From the NCBI RefSeq assembly GCF_027942865.1, contig NC_134524.1:19149536-19213535 (forward strand): 64,000 bases of DNA. The letters are read 5' to 3'. Shown piece after piece: positions 10,819 to 22,900 of this stretch (the stretch's first letter is position 1; each line of letters opens with the position of its first letter). This DNA comes from Odontesthes bonariensis. Its lineage: Eukaryota > Chordata > Actinopteri > Atheriniformes > Atherinopsidae. A program made the position numbers and the translations under genes. The notes below the pieces were generated by a model. That model did no database searches. It was not told the origin of the DNA and was given only the letters and a program-made list of their open reading frames with translations.

Positions 10819-11855
10819 CAGTGTTGTATAGTAACAAAGTAAAAATACTTCACTACTGTACTTAAGTATATTTTGGAATACTTTGTACTTTCCTCGAGTT
10901 TAAAATTTTTTGACAACTTTCACTTTTACTTCACTATATTTCCGAACTTAATTGCATTTACTCCGATACATTTTCATTGTTCGGTTTAGTTACTCGTTAC
11001 AAAAAAAGGGAGAGAGAGAGAGAGAGAGAGAGAGAAAAAAAAACGCAACAGTGTTTTGGCCCCATGCATGTTATGCCTGCCCAAAGACATGGAAATTCTA
11101 TCTTACAGAAACTCCCCTTTTTTAGGTTTTAAGGTAGTTTTACAAAAAAGGTCTTCCTCTTCAGATGCCAGATAAGCTGCAGTTCCCTCCCAATTCTTTT
11201 TTTCTGGTGTGTGCACCTATAGCTTGTGAAGTACAGTAATCGTAACAGCTTTTTTTCTTGGTGATGTTGGCCGCATTTTCTGTACTGAGTTATTTTATCT
11301 ATTTTTTAGAAAGGTTTACAAAAGGGGTTTCAAACTGGATTCCCTCTTCAGATGCCAGATAAGCTTCAGTTTTCTCCTATTTTTTTCTTTAAATTTTGTT
11401 TTTAATGATGGCAATAACAGTAGCAGCCTCTTTTGTTTCATTTTTTTCTTAATGGTAATGTACGCCTCATTTTCAGCACTGACCTTACTTAAAGGAAAAA
11501 CTTAAAGGTTCACAAAGTTTGTATTTTCTGTCTAAACCTGGTCTAAATTTTGCCTGCACTTGGTTGTGTGTAGATTTTAAGTGTATTTGACCTTCAAAGT
11601 TTACCAAAATATAAAAAATGTCATTCAAACTGCATTTGCCTTGTTTACTTTTTACTTATACTTTTCATTACATTACTTAAGTACATCTATTTTTACAGTA
11701 ATTCTCATACTTAAGTACAAGACGTTTCGGATACTTTAAGACTTTAACTCAAGTAACACTTCAGTCAGTGACTTGGACTTTTACCAAAGTCATATTTTGG
11801 AGGGATACCTATACTTTTCCTTGAGTGTGAGATTTCAGTACTTTATACAACACTG
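10819..11855. mobile_element. Non-autonomous hAT element (CAGTGTTGTATAGTAAC ends)
   Basis: The element is flanked by a perfect 8-bp duplication ATTACACT (10811-10818 and 11856-11863). The ends are CAGTGTTGTATAGTAAC on the left and ...TACTTTATACAACACTG on the right, with long AGTACTTTTACTT-like subterminal repeats on both sides. There is no open frame of note. Two copies of a roughly 40-base unit around TTCAGATGCCAGATAAGCT (about 11160 and 11347) show an internal duplication with a spacing of about 190 bp. The hAT assignment rests on the duplication length and end sequence. Confidence 0.92.
11009..11034. repeat. (AG)n microsatellite
   Basis: A run of about 13 AG units followed by poly(A), inside the hAT element at 10819. 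Confidence 0.9.
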
Positions 11856-11863
11856 ATTACACT

Positions 11864-12244
11864 GCATTAACAGAGAATGAAAGCAATTAAAATATGTTGT
11901 ACAGCGATTTTAAAGCTACTCCAAAACAAACAAAAAAGCACACACAGAGGAAATGTTAAAAATCCAACAATAAAAGGGAACAGAAGGCAAAATACTTACG
12001 ATAGACCGCTTAGTCTTATAGGCTCATGATATGTCTTCCTCTGGTTCATGAGCTGTGATATGCTTTCAGCCTGTCTGGTTTTCCCAAAATGGCAAAATGG
12101 TGATTGTCACAACTCAACTCCAGACAGAAACTGAAAAGCAGAAGTTATTCACTTAGTGTGTGTGTGGGGGGGGGGGGGGGGTAGTAGTAGTATTTGTTGT
12201 ATGTCAACTTTTTCCAGTTGCTCTGAGTCTGTCAGTTGTTGAGG
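11864..12244. other. Intergenic with a 16-G run
   Basis: No gene seen. A (GT)n tract runs directly into 16 consecutive G residues at 12166-12181, a candidate quadruplex-prone or assembly-error-prone site. Confidence 0.5.
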
Positions 12245-12248
12245 TTAA

Positions 12249-14034
12249 CCCTTTGATGCGCAACATATGCACACACCCTCTAATACACAACATTTCATTT
12301 AATTTCTCAGGTTATTTCATGCTGGCTGAGTTTCTCTTTGTTCTATCTTTTGAACTCAATTTAATTTATGTTTGAACATTCCAAGTATTCTTTTAATATC
12401 TTGTTTTTGATCACCACTGATCATTATTTTCATTTTTACTTTCATACTTTGTAAACAAAAGTCGTTTTTATATTACTACATCGAATTTACACACATGGGT
12501 CAAAAATTAACCATTCATCCAAGTGTGACATAAAATAAAGTACATTAATACTATTTAACTTGTTTCAAGTAGTTACTTTAGCAGTGAGTGGGGCCAAACA
12601 CTTATTTAGTATTTGCAACATGTTTGTCATTTTTTCACACACACATACTCTCAGGTTTTTGGGGTGGCAAAGCAGGTGGACCCAAATGCAGACACCGTAG
12701 GCTGAGGGACTTTGAACAAAGCATCTTTAATATAACCAAAAAGGGTTATAGGCAAGATCCAAAAACAGAAAATGGAAGAACAAGGCAAATAGGGAAAACA
12801 TGACTATGACTATGACTATGACTATGACTATGACGACTACAAGACCAATACAACTACCAGACTAGGACCAGAAGACTTACTTTGGAAGACTAATGACGCA
12901 ACAACAAAATAAATAACTTAAATACGAAGGGGAAGAAGAACAGGTGAAGAGAGGGAGGAGAAGCTCAGGTGAGGGGAGTGAGCAGAACATGGATTGGTGG
13001 GGAAGACACCAGGAGGCAGGGATGAACAAACAATACAATAAGACAGAGGTGTGAGCAATCAAAAACGAGCAGGAAAAATACAAAGACAGTAAGTAAATAT
13101 GGAACAGAACACAAGAGGACAACCACTACAAAAATAAAACAGGAACTAAATAACAGAACCAGGACAGGAAATAACAGAACCATGATAACAGATAACACAG
13201 CTATTAAACAGAACTGTAAACTGGAAAACAAAATAAAATACCACTTAACATATAACTAGAGCACAAATTCAATATCAATATTTACATCCCTCGCAGATGA
13301 CCACTAAATGTTTGTGCTCCTTGCACACAGGCCTGGTGCACTGGGAACACCAGCTGACTCAAATAGAATATATCAACAGCTAGCTAATAATAATTACTTG
13401 TAACTTTCTGACAAGTAATGTACTCACTCTCAAGGTAACCTAAACCTAATCATCATATTATGTAATGTAATGTTATCTTTCACTACTGTCATCAAATAAT
13501 CTCTAAAGTAATATTAGAACAATTGAAAAACAATAGTTACTGTACTTAGATGTGTGATGGAAGCTGTGCTGAGCTGTGAAATAGTAAATGCATGTGGGTC
13601 CTGTATGACCCATGTGTGTAAACTTGATGTAGCAATACAAAAGCTGTGCTTCTTCATAAAGTAAGAGAGGAAAATAAAAATAAAGATTTGTGCTGAACAA
13701 AAACAAGATATTTACTGCATACTTGGAATAGAAAATGATTAATGATTGATTTATTTCAGAGATATATCATAGAAACACTCAGCCATACATGAAGTAACAG
13801 AAAATGAATGCGGGTCATTTTTGACCCATGTTGTGCATTAGAGGGGTAGTGATACAAAAAGTGTTTTTATTCAAAAAGTAAGAAAGGAAAAATTAAAATA
13901 AGGATGCATGATGATTAAAAACAAGTTAATTGAGGAATACCTTGAATATTGAATGATTAAGTTAATTTATTGCAGAGATATGGAAAATGAAAACTCAGCC
14001 AGGTCACTTTTGACCCATGTTGCGCATCAAAGGG
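12249..14034. mobile_element. piggyBac-type non-autonomous element
   Basis: TTAA at 12245-12248 and 14035-14038 flanks an 18-bp perfect inverted repeat, CCCTTTGATGCGCAACAT at the left and its complement at the right. The right half (about 13560-14010) contains two diverged copies of a unit of roughly 220 bp that includes GACCCATGTTGTGCATTAGA-like copies of the terminus, so the end itself has been amplified internally. No transposase coding sequence was found. A second repeat is nested between about 12651 and 13240. The superfamily call rests on TTAA and the CCC start. Confidence 0.88.
12651..13240. repeat. Nested interspersed repeat with (ATGACT)n
   Basis: The motif GCAAAGCAGGTGGACCCAAA followed by TGCAGACAC is the start of a common fish dispersed repeat. 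The A- and AG-rich sequence that follows, with recurring ACAGGAA motifs, fits the same family. A six-base tandem repeat (ACTATG units) occupies about 12799-12835. No terminal repeats were fixed, so the borders are approximate. Confidence 0.5.
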
Positions 14035-14038
14035 TTAA

Positions 14039-16530
14039 GTCAGGAGTGAGCAGTCCTCTGCTGCGTCATGGAGGAAAGGATGTTGGGTTTTCTTGTTCGG
14101 TACTCATATTCACAATGAACCACACTTCTTTTTGTTAGATAGCTGTGTTCTTTTTTATTGCTAACGGTCAGGTAAATTGAATTTCATTCTCTTGGTTAGA
14201 ACAGTGCAGAATACAGATAAGAACTTGCTCTCATTGCCCCCAGTGGACAGCAGCAGTACAACATGCACATAAACACAAAATAACTCAAAAACAGGTTAAG
14301 ATGAGAACATATTCTAACAAGGATCAACTCGGTCTTTCTCTTTAGCCTCTTGGCATATTTATTAAACACATATACAGACTGATATCACCAGAGCTCGACT
14401 CAGATACAACTAGGATTCATTCACTCCATGGCGGGCAAAATTAACCAAGAACGAAGAAGACATTACTGTATTGACCATAAACCTTATAGAGAACAGTACG
14501 GTTAAACATACTATCATAATACAGTGAGTAAGGGTGTCATCAAATCATAACACTTAACAATGGCAGTTAAACATTAAATGGTATGTTTGGTTTGTCACAC
14601 AGTTTTGTTCTTTATTGCTTCATTAGCCTTACATTTAACATGCTTGTTTTTGTTTTATCTGATCTACAAGTCAGCCGAATGTGCCACCTTCACATAAAGA
14701 ATGTTCTGATATCAGTTTATTATTTGTCTCGACAGAATGAAAGAAGTTTGGTTTCTCTGCACACAGAGAAAAACACAGAACTCAGTCTACAATAACTGTC
14801 TGTAAACATAAATGTGACCATGTGACTCCACCATCAGTGTGACACTATGTTTAACCTCACAAAATAACTGATATTCAGAGGTACGTCAATACGGTGACGT
14901 TCCCCCTCTGGGGCCACCTTTACTTATCTCGGTGTTGATCACGTTGCAGTTTCACATTCCACTGCTGTTTTTATGTGATTTTATCTGCGCTGCTCACAGT
15001 GTCCCACTTCTACAAATGCATTTGTCCGACAGACTGTTGAACTCATATCTTTCGTCTACATGCCTCTGGATGTTTTGTATAAATGATGAGCATCGTTGAG
15101 AATCACCAAACTTTAAATGCCAGGTTAGTTTTGAAAAGAGGAAGAACGTTTGAAATACACAGGACAAGAAGGGAAAAAAGAAAGGAGAGGTCTCTGCAAC
15201 AGCCGAGCAGCCTTTGGTTAATGAGCTTCTAGCACCACCATCTGGCCAAATGGTGCAATTGTATCAGGTGATCACTGCAAGCAAAACTGTTGCAGAAAAT
15301 ATTCGCTTGTTTTTGGTGAAAGAAAATGAGTAGCTATGTCCAATTTCATTCTTCTTCTTCTTTTGTTGCTATTGCAGTTTTCTACTTTTGGTCACGTGAT
15401 TGTGTCGGTTCACCACCTACACTTTCTGTTCACTCCTGTCAGTCACACGTACAGATCCAGACCAGGACTGAGATTCCATCAGTCATGCATCCATCCATTC
15501 TCCAAACCCACTTGATCCAATTCAGGGTCATGGGGAAGAAGCTCCGGTTAATACTGGGGAACTCTTTTCTCTCTCTTTTCTCTCAGGGGAATATTTTTAG
15601 GGGAAACAAAAATCATATTTTTAGAAGAAAAAAAATATTCAACAATAATATTCAACCAAGCAAGTAAGCTTTTTATTGACTAACTAATGTGAGTATGTTT
15701 TACCCGTCAAATGACACTGGGCGGGTTTTAGGCCGAAAACGGAAGTAATTTTTAAAAGAGGTTTGTTTCAGCACTGCGAAGCTGAGCTCGTGCTGAGAGT
15801 TCATTCTGAATTCTATTCTCATTTTTAACATTTTTAACATGAAATGGACGGCGGAGTCGTGAGAGGCACTTGTTGGCATAAAGTTCTCAGATTTTGACAA
15901 CAGAATCGGGTCGTCGAGCTCCGCTTTCCGACCCGTCTGCGTCCTTTTGAGGGGCGGTTACAGCTGGTTTTTCCTTCTGTTTGCATTTCACATTTTCAGC
16001 GTCTTCTTGTCTTGCCTTTGGAGGCTCTGTAACAGGTGAGAACAGTGTATGAAGGAATACATTCACGAAATGTTCGTTTTTGAATGGACCCGTGTGCCTG
16101 GAGCAATAAAGAAGGCAAACTTAATAAAAGGTTGCTTTTATTAGCATAGGTACGTGGGGACGTGCACGAGGATGTAAAAAGGACCCGACTAAATATTGTC
16201 CGACACTGTAAAGATAAATATGTCAAATTGGCATTTAGTTTAACACTTTTAAATGCTTTGTCTGTATTTTGTAGATTAACTTGCTCATAGTGGGATTCGC
16301 AAGTCGAGTGACCTTGAGTTGGTAAACACTATCCTGCAAAAGTGAAACTTAGTTGGCCACCATTGTTTTCTCTGCAGTTAAGGGCCATGCGACGTGCGGC
16401 AGGTTGACAACAACTACATAAAGTAGACGAAGAACCTACTCTGTATTAGATTATATCGACATACGATTCCGTTGAGATGATAATGCGGTAGCCAATCTGT
16501 GTTCACAGCTCTGGGCGGACCGGGGGAAGC
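14039..16530. other. Intergenic upstream of gene B, no exon recognised
   Basis: Open frames here (for example 14583, 15326) are short, unsupported chance frames. A retroelement tail lies at 15492-15545. The stretch at about 15700-15990 is richer in CpG (GGGTCGTCGAGCTCCG, CCGACCCG) than its surroundings and could be regulatory for gene B, but this is only suggestive. Confidence 0.4.
15492..15545 (-). repeat. Fish retroelement 3' tail fragment, reverse orientation
   Basis: CATCCATTCTCCAAACCCAC then TTGATCCAATTCAGGGTCATGGGG is the complement of the common tail that ends ...GGATAAGCGG...(GATG)n. Short fragment only. Confidence 0.6.
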
Positions 16531-19156
16531 ATGTCGGGTTGGCCTGTCGGCCTGGTACCGGTGCTGGCTGCTTTGGTGATGATCTGTCCTGCCGTGGGTG
16601 AGTATAGAGGCTCGACAGTGTTTGCTGTTTGTCAGTAAAGAAATGAATGCTGATGATCGCATTAAATACATTTTTAAAAGTCGCTAATTGAGACAACGTG
16701 AGGAGCGTGACAGAACCCTTCCGCATGAGTCCAGTGGGTGCTGCTTGTCGGCAGAGAGGAAACTGGAGCAGTGGTGTGCACAGTGGGGCAGGGCGGTCGA
16801 CCCTCCTTTAGACCCAATTGTTGAAAAACGCGTGCTAAAGTGTCCTCTTGGGAGCCAAAACTGGCTAAAATGTCCTATTTTACTGTAGTTCCACATATGG
16901 GCACAATGACTTGAGACTAGTTGTCGTAGTTCATCATAGTTTCTCTTGAGTTGTCAAATAAATAGTCTAAATGTGTATTGTTCCCTGTGTGATTTTTATC
17001 ACAGAGCCCTCTTGGGTGAAGAAAATACATTAAACTCCAGAAGACTTTTAGGACCAAGAAATACTATGACACATGACTTTTATGTTGGGCCCTTTGTTGA
17101 TCTATATTGAGCCAGAACTATATCTCACAGAACCAGTTTGGATTATCTGGTGCTAATATGGTGTTAAAATGCACTAGAATACAGGAAATGGCATCTACTT
17201 AATTGAAAATGTACATCCATGTCGCTGTGTTCTTCAGTCCACACAGTTCTCATGGAGGCTGATCCTAACAGCAAACTAACCTGAATAGTCGGTCCAGTTA
17301 GTCTGTTTTAAGGCAATATAATGTGCCATTTGTATAACATATAAAATGTGTCTAAAGTGCCCTCTACAGTGGTGAGCACGTGCAATATGTGCCCTTTTTT
17401 ATTTTTTTATTTTTTTCCACCCTTCAAAAAGTCTGTGCATGCCACTGCTGTGGAGAAAATATAGAAATGAGGCAAAGTTGATAGAAAAACAGCTGCATAG
17501 GGTCATTCGTGTTTGCTATTAGGAACAGTATTTTAATGTTATCACAGCAATGGATCATGCTGGCACTTTAGGACCCTTGTGGATTTTTTTTAGGGTGAAT
17601 TAAGCCCTATTCAGATGGGACTAGTTCAATGGGGGGACGTATGGTAATGTTGGTTAACCAGTCGACGCCAGGGAGAAGAAATTACCAATTCGGACGGGAC
17701 AAGAAATCCCTGTACTATCCATCTAACATGGGAGGAGTTGTTGGTTACGCACAACCGTCACATCCTGGATGCTGCACGTCTTCATTTCACTTCCGTAAAC
17801 CCCATCTGTAAACAGACATGGCGCCGACCATGTGTGCTTGCAAGCAGCGCTTCATCCAGAACCTCCATGTTTGCAAACAGACACACCTAATTGTTTCTCT
17901 CTTTAAAAGGATGTGACGACATATTCCGTACTTATTACCGAAGGTCGCATTCGCACGGGATTAGTATTACCTACGGTAGATACTCCGGACCGTTTCACAG
18001 GAGGTAGAATTCTCGGCAAAGTTTACCGACATACTCCGCTATCTTTACTGACATGGCGCGTTCGGACGGGACTAGATTTCCCCGTTATTATTACTTTACC
18101 CCAGGTCCCCCCATTAAACTAGTTCCGTCCGAATAGGGCTTTAGACTGAAGTAAAGGGGTCAGTCAGGGTTTAAAGCAGAAGAGGGAGAGAATGAAAACT
18201 ACAAATAATCCCAATCAAAACACAGAAGACATTTCCAAAGGCTTCGTGAGTTCAGTCGGCAGAGATTTCATGAGGTGGGGGCTCTGATACTGATAGAAAT
18301 CTTGATCTTGATCTTGATCTTAATCTTGTGTTGTGATTCCTGTGTTGCTCCGGGACTCCTGCAGGTCAAACTCCGTCCACTGTGACTGGGGACGTCTACA
18401 AAGCCGAGGAGCACAGCAACCTCACGCTGACGTCATGTCTCTACCCAGCGAACGCGGCTCTCCCTCCCAACTCCCTGCAAATTCAACTCGTATCCTTGAA
18501 ACCTCTGAAGAAGATTTACGTGTATGACAGCAGGATCGGGGGTGTGAGGTACACAGATGTTCTCTTCAGAGGACGACTGCAGTGTGATCTGCTGCTCGCC
18601 AGAAAAGGACAAATCGAATGTCTCCTTGCTGACCTGAGTCTGAATGACACTGGAGTGTATCAGTGTGTCGTTTTTGCTGATGGAAGAACCAACTACAAAG
18701 ATTATGACATCGTAGTTACAGGTAAGCTGAATCCAGCACAGTCACTGAATAATGAATGTGGATTTAGACCTGGTATTGTTCAGCTGTAGCGCTCACACTT
18801 ATCACAAAACAGGCTGTAAGCGTGAAGTGGCTCAATATTCTAAAGGTTTGTGGACTTAACATGTTTATACTCATCAGCAAACACACTGGAAGTCATCAGT
18901 CCAGGATCAGTTTTTTTTTTTTGGTTCCCAACAACGCTTGCATTGAGTGTTATCTTAAGCAACTAACTGCTCCAGTTTGTTCTCTAGGAATAAAGGGAAA
19001 TATAATGTTGGCGTGATGTGACCTTTCTGTTAGCAGAAAACTGCTGGAGGTGACTTTTTGTTTGTTCTTTTTTTACAGCATCCAAGAACCAAACCGCTCC
19101 AACGACTTCAAAGCCGGCGAGCACGCGGGACAGAGTGGGGCTTATTGTAGCCGTCA
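16531..19156 (+). CDS. Gene B: V-type Ig receptor, 5' part (3' exons not found)
   Basis: Exon 1 (16531-16597) is a signal peptide, MSGWPVGLVPVLAALVMICP. Exon 2 (18365-18721) is one V-set domain: B strand LTLTSC, then FRGRLQCDLL, IECLLADLSL and the F-strand motif NDTGVYQCVV. Four cysteines suggest an extra disulfide. Exon 3 (19079-19156) gives a Thr/Ser/Pro stalk (SKNQTAPTTSKPAST) and then RVGLIVAV, which looks like the start of a membrane helix, before a GTATGT donor. All three borders are phase 1. No phase-compatible exon for the rest of the helix and the cytoplasmic tail was found downstream, so the model is incomplete or the gene is broken. A PIF/Harbinger-type MITE sits in intron 1. It resembles PD-L1/butyrophilin-like V domains but differs clearly from genes A and C. 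Confidence 0.75.
17603..18140. mobile_element. PIF/Harbinger-like MITE
   Basis: The element is flanked by TTA at 17600-17602 and 18141-18143. Its inverted ends are about 35 bp and slightly diverged: AGCCCTATTCAGATGGGACT on the left, and AGCCCTATTCGGACGGAACT read inward from the right. The copy is 538 bp with no transposase. A three-base TTA duplication with A/G-started ends fits PIF/Harbinger. It lies in intron 1 of gene B. Confidence 0.85.
18297..18327. repeat. (ATCTTG)n microsatellite
   Basis: Four to five copies of a TTGATC-type hexamer just upstream of the acceptor of the V exon of gene B. Confidence 0.8.
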
Positions 19157-19495
19157 GTATGTTTACATTAGTAAATGCAGCACATGCACTTTGTCATGCG
19201 AAGGTCACACATTTTTGATGAATGAAACAGATTTACAAATTGGCTTTGACCCTGACAGGGAAAAAAAAGCATGATCTAGAACAAAACTACCATTTAGTTT
19301 TATACCCTTTTAGTTACCCTAGCTGCCTCATATTTACCAAACTTCTGTTACTTTCCACCTCCTTCTTTCACTCTTACTATTGTTGGGAGCAGCAAAGGCC
19401 TCCTGCCCAGAGATCAGACAAGGTCCCCTCTTTGCCTCTATGTGCGGGCAGTTTAAGCCAGCTACCTCAGAGTGGTCCTTTGCTGCAAGTGTTAA

Positions 19496-19928
19496 GGCCT
19501 CAGTATGCTTCTCCGTCGCTATCCGTCTCCATAGCCAAGTTCGAAGTTCTCCGTCGGGCTGTCGGATACGAAAGGCAACTCACCTCCCGGTCAGTAGGCG
19601 TCGCTACGTTAAACGACCTAATCTTGCGACATGTATCCTGAAAGTCGTTGATTGATTGTTTACCCTCCGGCTGCATTCCACTCCTCACATGGCGACCGAA
19701 AACATTTTTTTGAAATGTTGACCGGCACACAGTAAACTCTTTCAAAAATGGCGGTGTTGTTGTTGTGAGAGGAGGGAACTAACTAACCGGAAAAGTGATT
19801 CCGGAAATGATGTTGTTAGCCGACCAATCGCAACCCTTTCGGTCTCTGTCGCCTCGATGGATAGAAAGGAATTTTGGCCAACGCACGCAAGCGATGGAGA
19901 GCCTCTCGGATAGGACCATAAATCAGCC
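19496..19928. mobile_element. Short TTAA-flanked MITE
   Basis: TTAA at 19492-19495 and 19929-19932 flanks imperfect ends: GGCCTCAGTATGCTTC on the left and GGCTGATTTATGGTCC inward from the right. Interior motifs (CTCCGTCG and CCTATCCGAGAGG type) are partly inverted. The superfamily is uncertain because the terminal pairing is weak. Confidence 0.5.
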
Positions 19929-19932
19929 TTAA

Positions 19933-22900
19933 CATTTAGTTTGGGTTATTGTACCGAGCCGGGACAAAGTGAGGGCACAGTATTTTTAAAAAGGCATTAT
20001 TCCCGGTTTACGAAGACAAAAACTTCTTGTCCTAAGGAAGTTAGATCTGTCTAGATATGACAAAAGCAAACGTGCAGCATTAATCATTTGTAATGCATAT
20101 TAGTGTTACATCATAGACATTATCCGATGCATGCAAGTTTTGCAAGGACGCATGCTTTGAACTGACTGCAATCAAGCACAGATATGAGCCAAGAGCCTTT
20201 TTTAAGGCCTTAGCGGTCGAACACTACGTGATTTTGAAGTCTCCAAGCAGAGACTCAATGAATGAGAGCGTGCCATCGTCACCAGCTGCATTCAAGACCC
20301 CCAGACACGTCCGAAGGATAAAGCAATTGTTTTTGTTGCGATCGACTGAATCAGCAATTCACCAAAACTGCTCTTATCAGGAACGTGCAAACATTAGTCT
20401 GTACTTTGTTCGAAGCTTTTAGCCGTACAAGGCCAAGAGTTTTATCTCAGGGGAGTCTGCTGTGTTTTCAACAGAGATGTCACTGTTGTCACAGTTCACC
20501 GATGTCAAACTTAGCAATGAATGCACTTTACATTGATGCATTAAATCTGCTGCTTTCAATGGCTTTAGCAGTTCGAAAGATTTAATGTGAAATCCAACTT
20601 TGCGTTTCATGTTTTTTTTTTTTTTTTACCTTATATTAACCTGTTTAGGTTAATGCAAAGCAGCACTTTATTTAAGATGAGGGCGACAGCCGGCGAGTGG
20701 GTAGTGTGATGGTCCACTAACGTGACGGTTGACCTTTCAAACACCTGCCCCTCCACATGTCGACGCATCCACGGGCGAGACACTGAAGCCCGTGTCGCCA
20801 ACGATAAGCTAATCAATTTGTCATAGTTGAGAAAAAGCTAAGAAGTGATGAACGAGTAAATGAGGGACACATTTCAAAGCTCGTTGCAGAACCCAGGGGA
20901 GGTTAAACGGTGCTGTATCACTTCGGGTTGTTTACATATCACAACTTGATCTACCTGTGTCTAATGAGGCTGCTGTAAGTAAACTGCCACCATGTTCAAT
21001 GGATGTTGCAGTTTTTCCATGTACTGTACAATTATGTAGGTGTGTAGTTTTGTTTGTCATGTCATGACATCATCATGCAGCTACAGTCTGCTGTAAACCA
21101 GCTTGTAATAATGTAAAAGGTACTTTCTTTCTTTCTGTGCCATTGTTTTTATAAAAAAACAAACTTTTGTAAAACTTTTAAGACTGGTTGTTTTTGTAGG
21201 AAAAGCTTGAAATGTCAGCAATCATCAGAAATAAAGTCTAACAGAAGGGTAAGCACTTTGCACTTTATGTATAAATACGGTACAGTATATACAGTAAGGA
21301 TGTTTAAGACTCGATGACACGGCAAACGTTCATAGAACGTTTGTGATGACATTGAAACCCACTGAATGCTTGTAGGCGCTGTCATTTTGATCCACAAATA
21401 AATTTCCTTTTCTACTTCATTGTGTAGAATGTGTTTGAATGTTTTGCAGCATCACAAGAATGTATTTTCAGCTGTTTTACGTATAGAAATCATAATCTGT
21501 GCTTAAAAGAAAACCCCAGAGGCATTCATTATTTAAACATTGCCACATGTTATAGAATTCTTACGCTGCCCACTGTTGAGCTCTTACCAGGACTAACTTT
21601 CATGTCTGAGATCCAAAATACAAAACCAACCCTGAAAGTGCATAATATACATCATGTAACGGTTTGCCCTTCACGTGCTCTGGTTATGAAAGGTTTTTGG
21701 AAACCACCACTGCAAAAGAAAAAAGAAGACACTCATTAACACTCACACCTGAAACCGCTGTCCTTTGTGTGATGTGTAAACTGGCGTGACGATATTAGGA
21801 GGGGCCCACGTCAAATTTAAATTCTAAATCTTTCTCTTGTCAAGTCAGCTTAAGGCAATTAACACAAGCAGGGATTCAGTTTGTGAAAATTTGCTATACT
21901 TTAAGCTTTATATATGGTAAGTGGGTAGCAAAATGATTTGGGAGTTATAGGAATAGAAAAAGAGTGCTTAGTTCATCATGGGATGCAGCATAACTCAAGG
22001 AAGGTTCAGGACCATCAGAGTCAGCCCTAATTTCTTTCTCAAAAATGAAGGTTTAAAGCCTAATCTGCTTCCCTAACCCAAACTGCCAGCTGGTTCTACA
22101 CGAGAGGGGCCTAATGAGCGAAGGCTCTACTTTGACAAACTTCAGGAACCACAATTAAAGCCTGCAGTTTTAGAGCAAAGTGCTCTGTTGGGAAAATATC
22201 AAACTATGGGATTTTTCCTAAATGGTTTTCTTTTTATTTCAGTCATAAAAAGAAAAGCTTTCACGTTGAATAGTTGCAGAACGCACACAAGCCATATTAG
22301 TCGGAATGCTTCCCACACATTGCACATGCTTTCATTAAGTCAGAATTGACAGTGATATTTCCTGTGACTCGCACGCATCTCCAGTTACTGTTAAATATTC
22401 AGTGTGGCAATGGAGTTCCCTACCCGTGATGAGAAAAGGCCGATTGCTAGATAACTTAAGGAAAATAAACCGGAAAGATATAAACTGGAGGATACTGTAG
22501 CATAGATTGAATGTGATCGGAAAACTGGGATGTCCTCTCTAAATGAGTGGTGTTGCTGAAGGGGATATGAATTTATCGAACTGCCTAAAGCTGTGGCTCA
22601 TCAGATTTCTGTGATATGAGGATTTTGAGGCTCTATGAAAATACAGTGTCCTCCATAATGTTTGAGAGACAGTCACATTTTGAGTCACCCCTCTGCTCCT
22701 CAGGGTAAAATTCGAAATCAAACAATTCTTCTCTCCATTGTCTTCCGCTAAGCCGACGTCAGGCACAGAGTGAACGGGTCCAGGAGGGAAACCCAGACAT
22801 CTCTCCAGCGGCACTCTCTCAGCTCTTGGATCAAAGCTAGGCTGGAAGAGATATATAATCCGAATCTGAAAAACCTCCAAAGAGAGCTGAGGCTGAGCCC

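Noticed and set aside
12799-12835. Short-period direct repeats that might suggest a CRISPR-like array
   Set aside because: The unit is six bases with no spacers, and the DNA is vertebrate. It is a microsatellite.
12877-13231. Very hydrophobic minus-strand frames
   Set aside because: They come from the purine-rich composition of a nested repeat (ACAGGAA motifs) read on the complementary strand, not from a membrane protein.
21431-21739. 102-codon plus-strand frame following a CAG acceptor
   Set aside because: Considered as a gene B exon, but it has no membrane helix, no domain and no good donor in the right phase.
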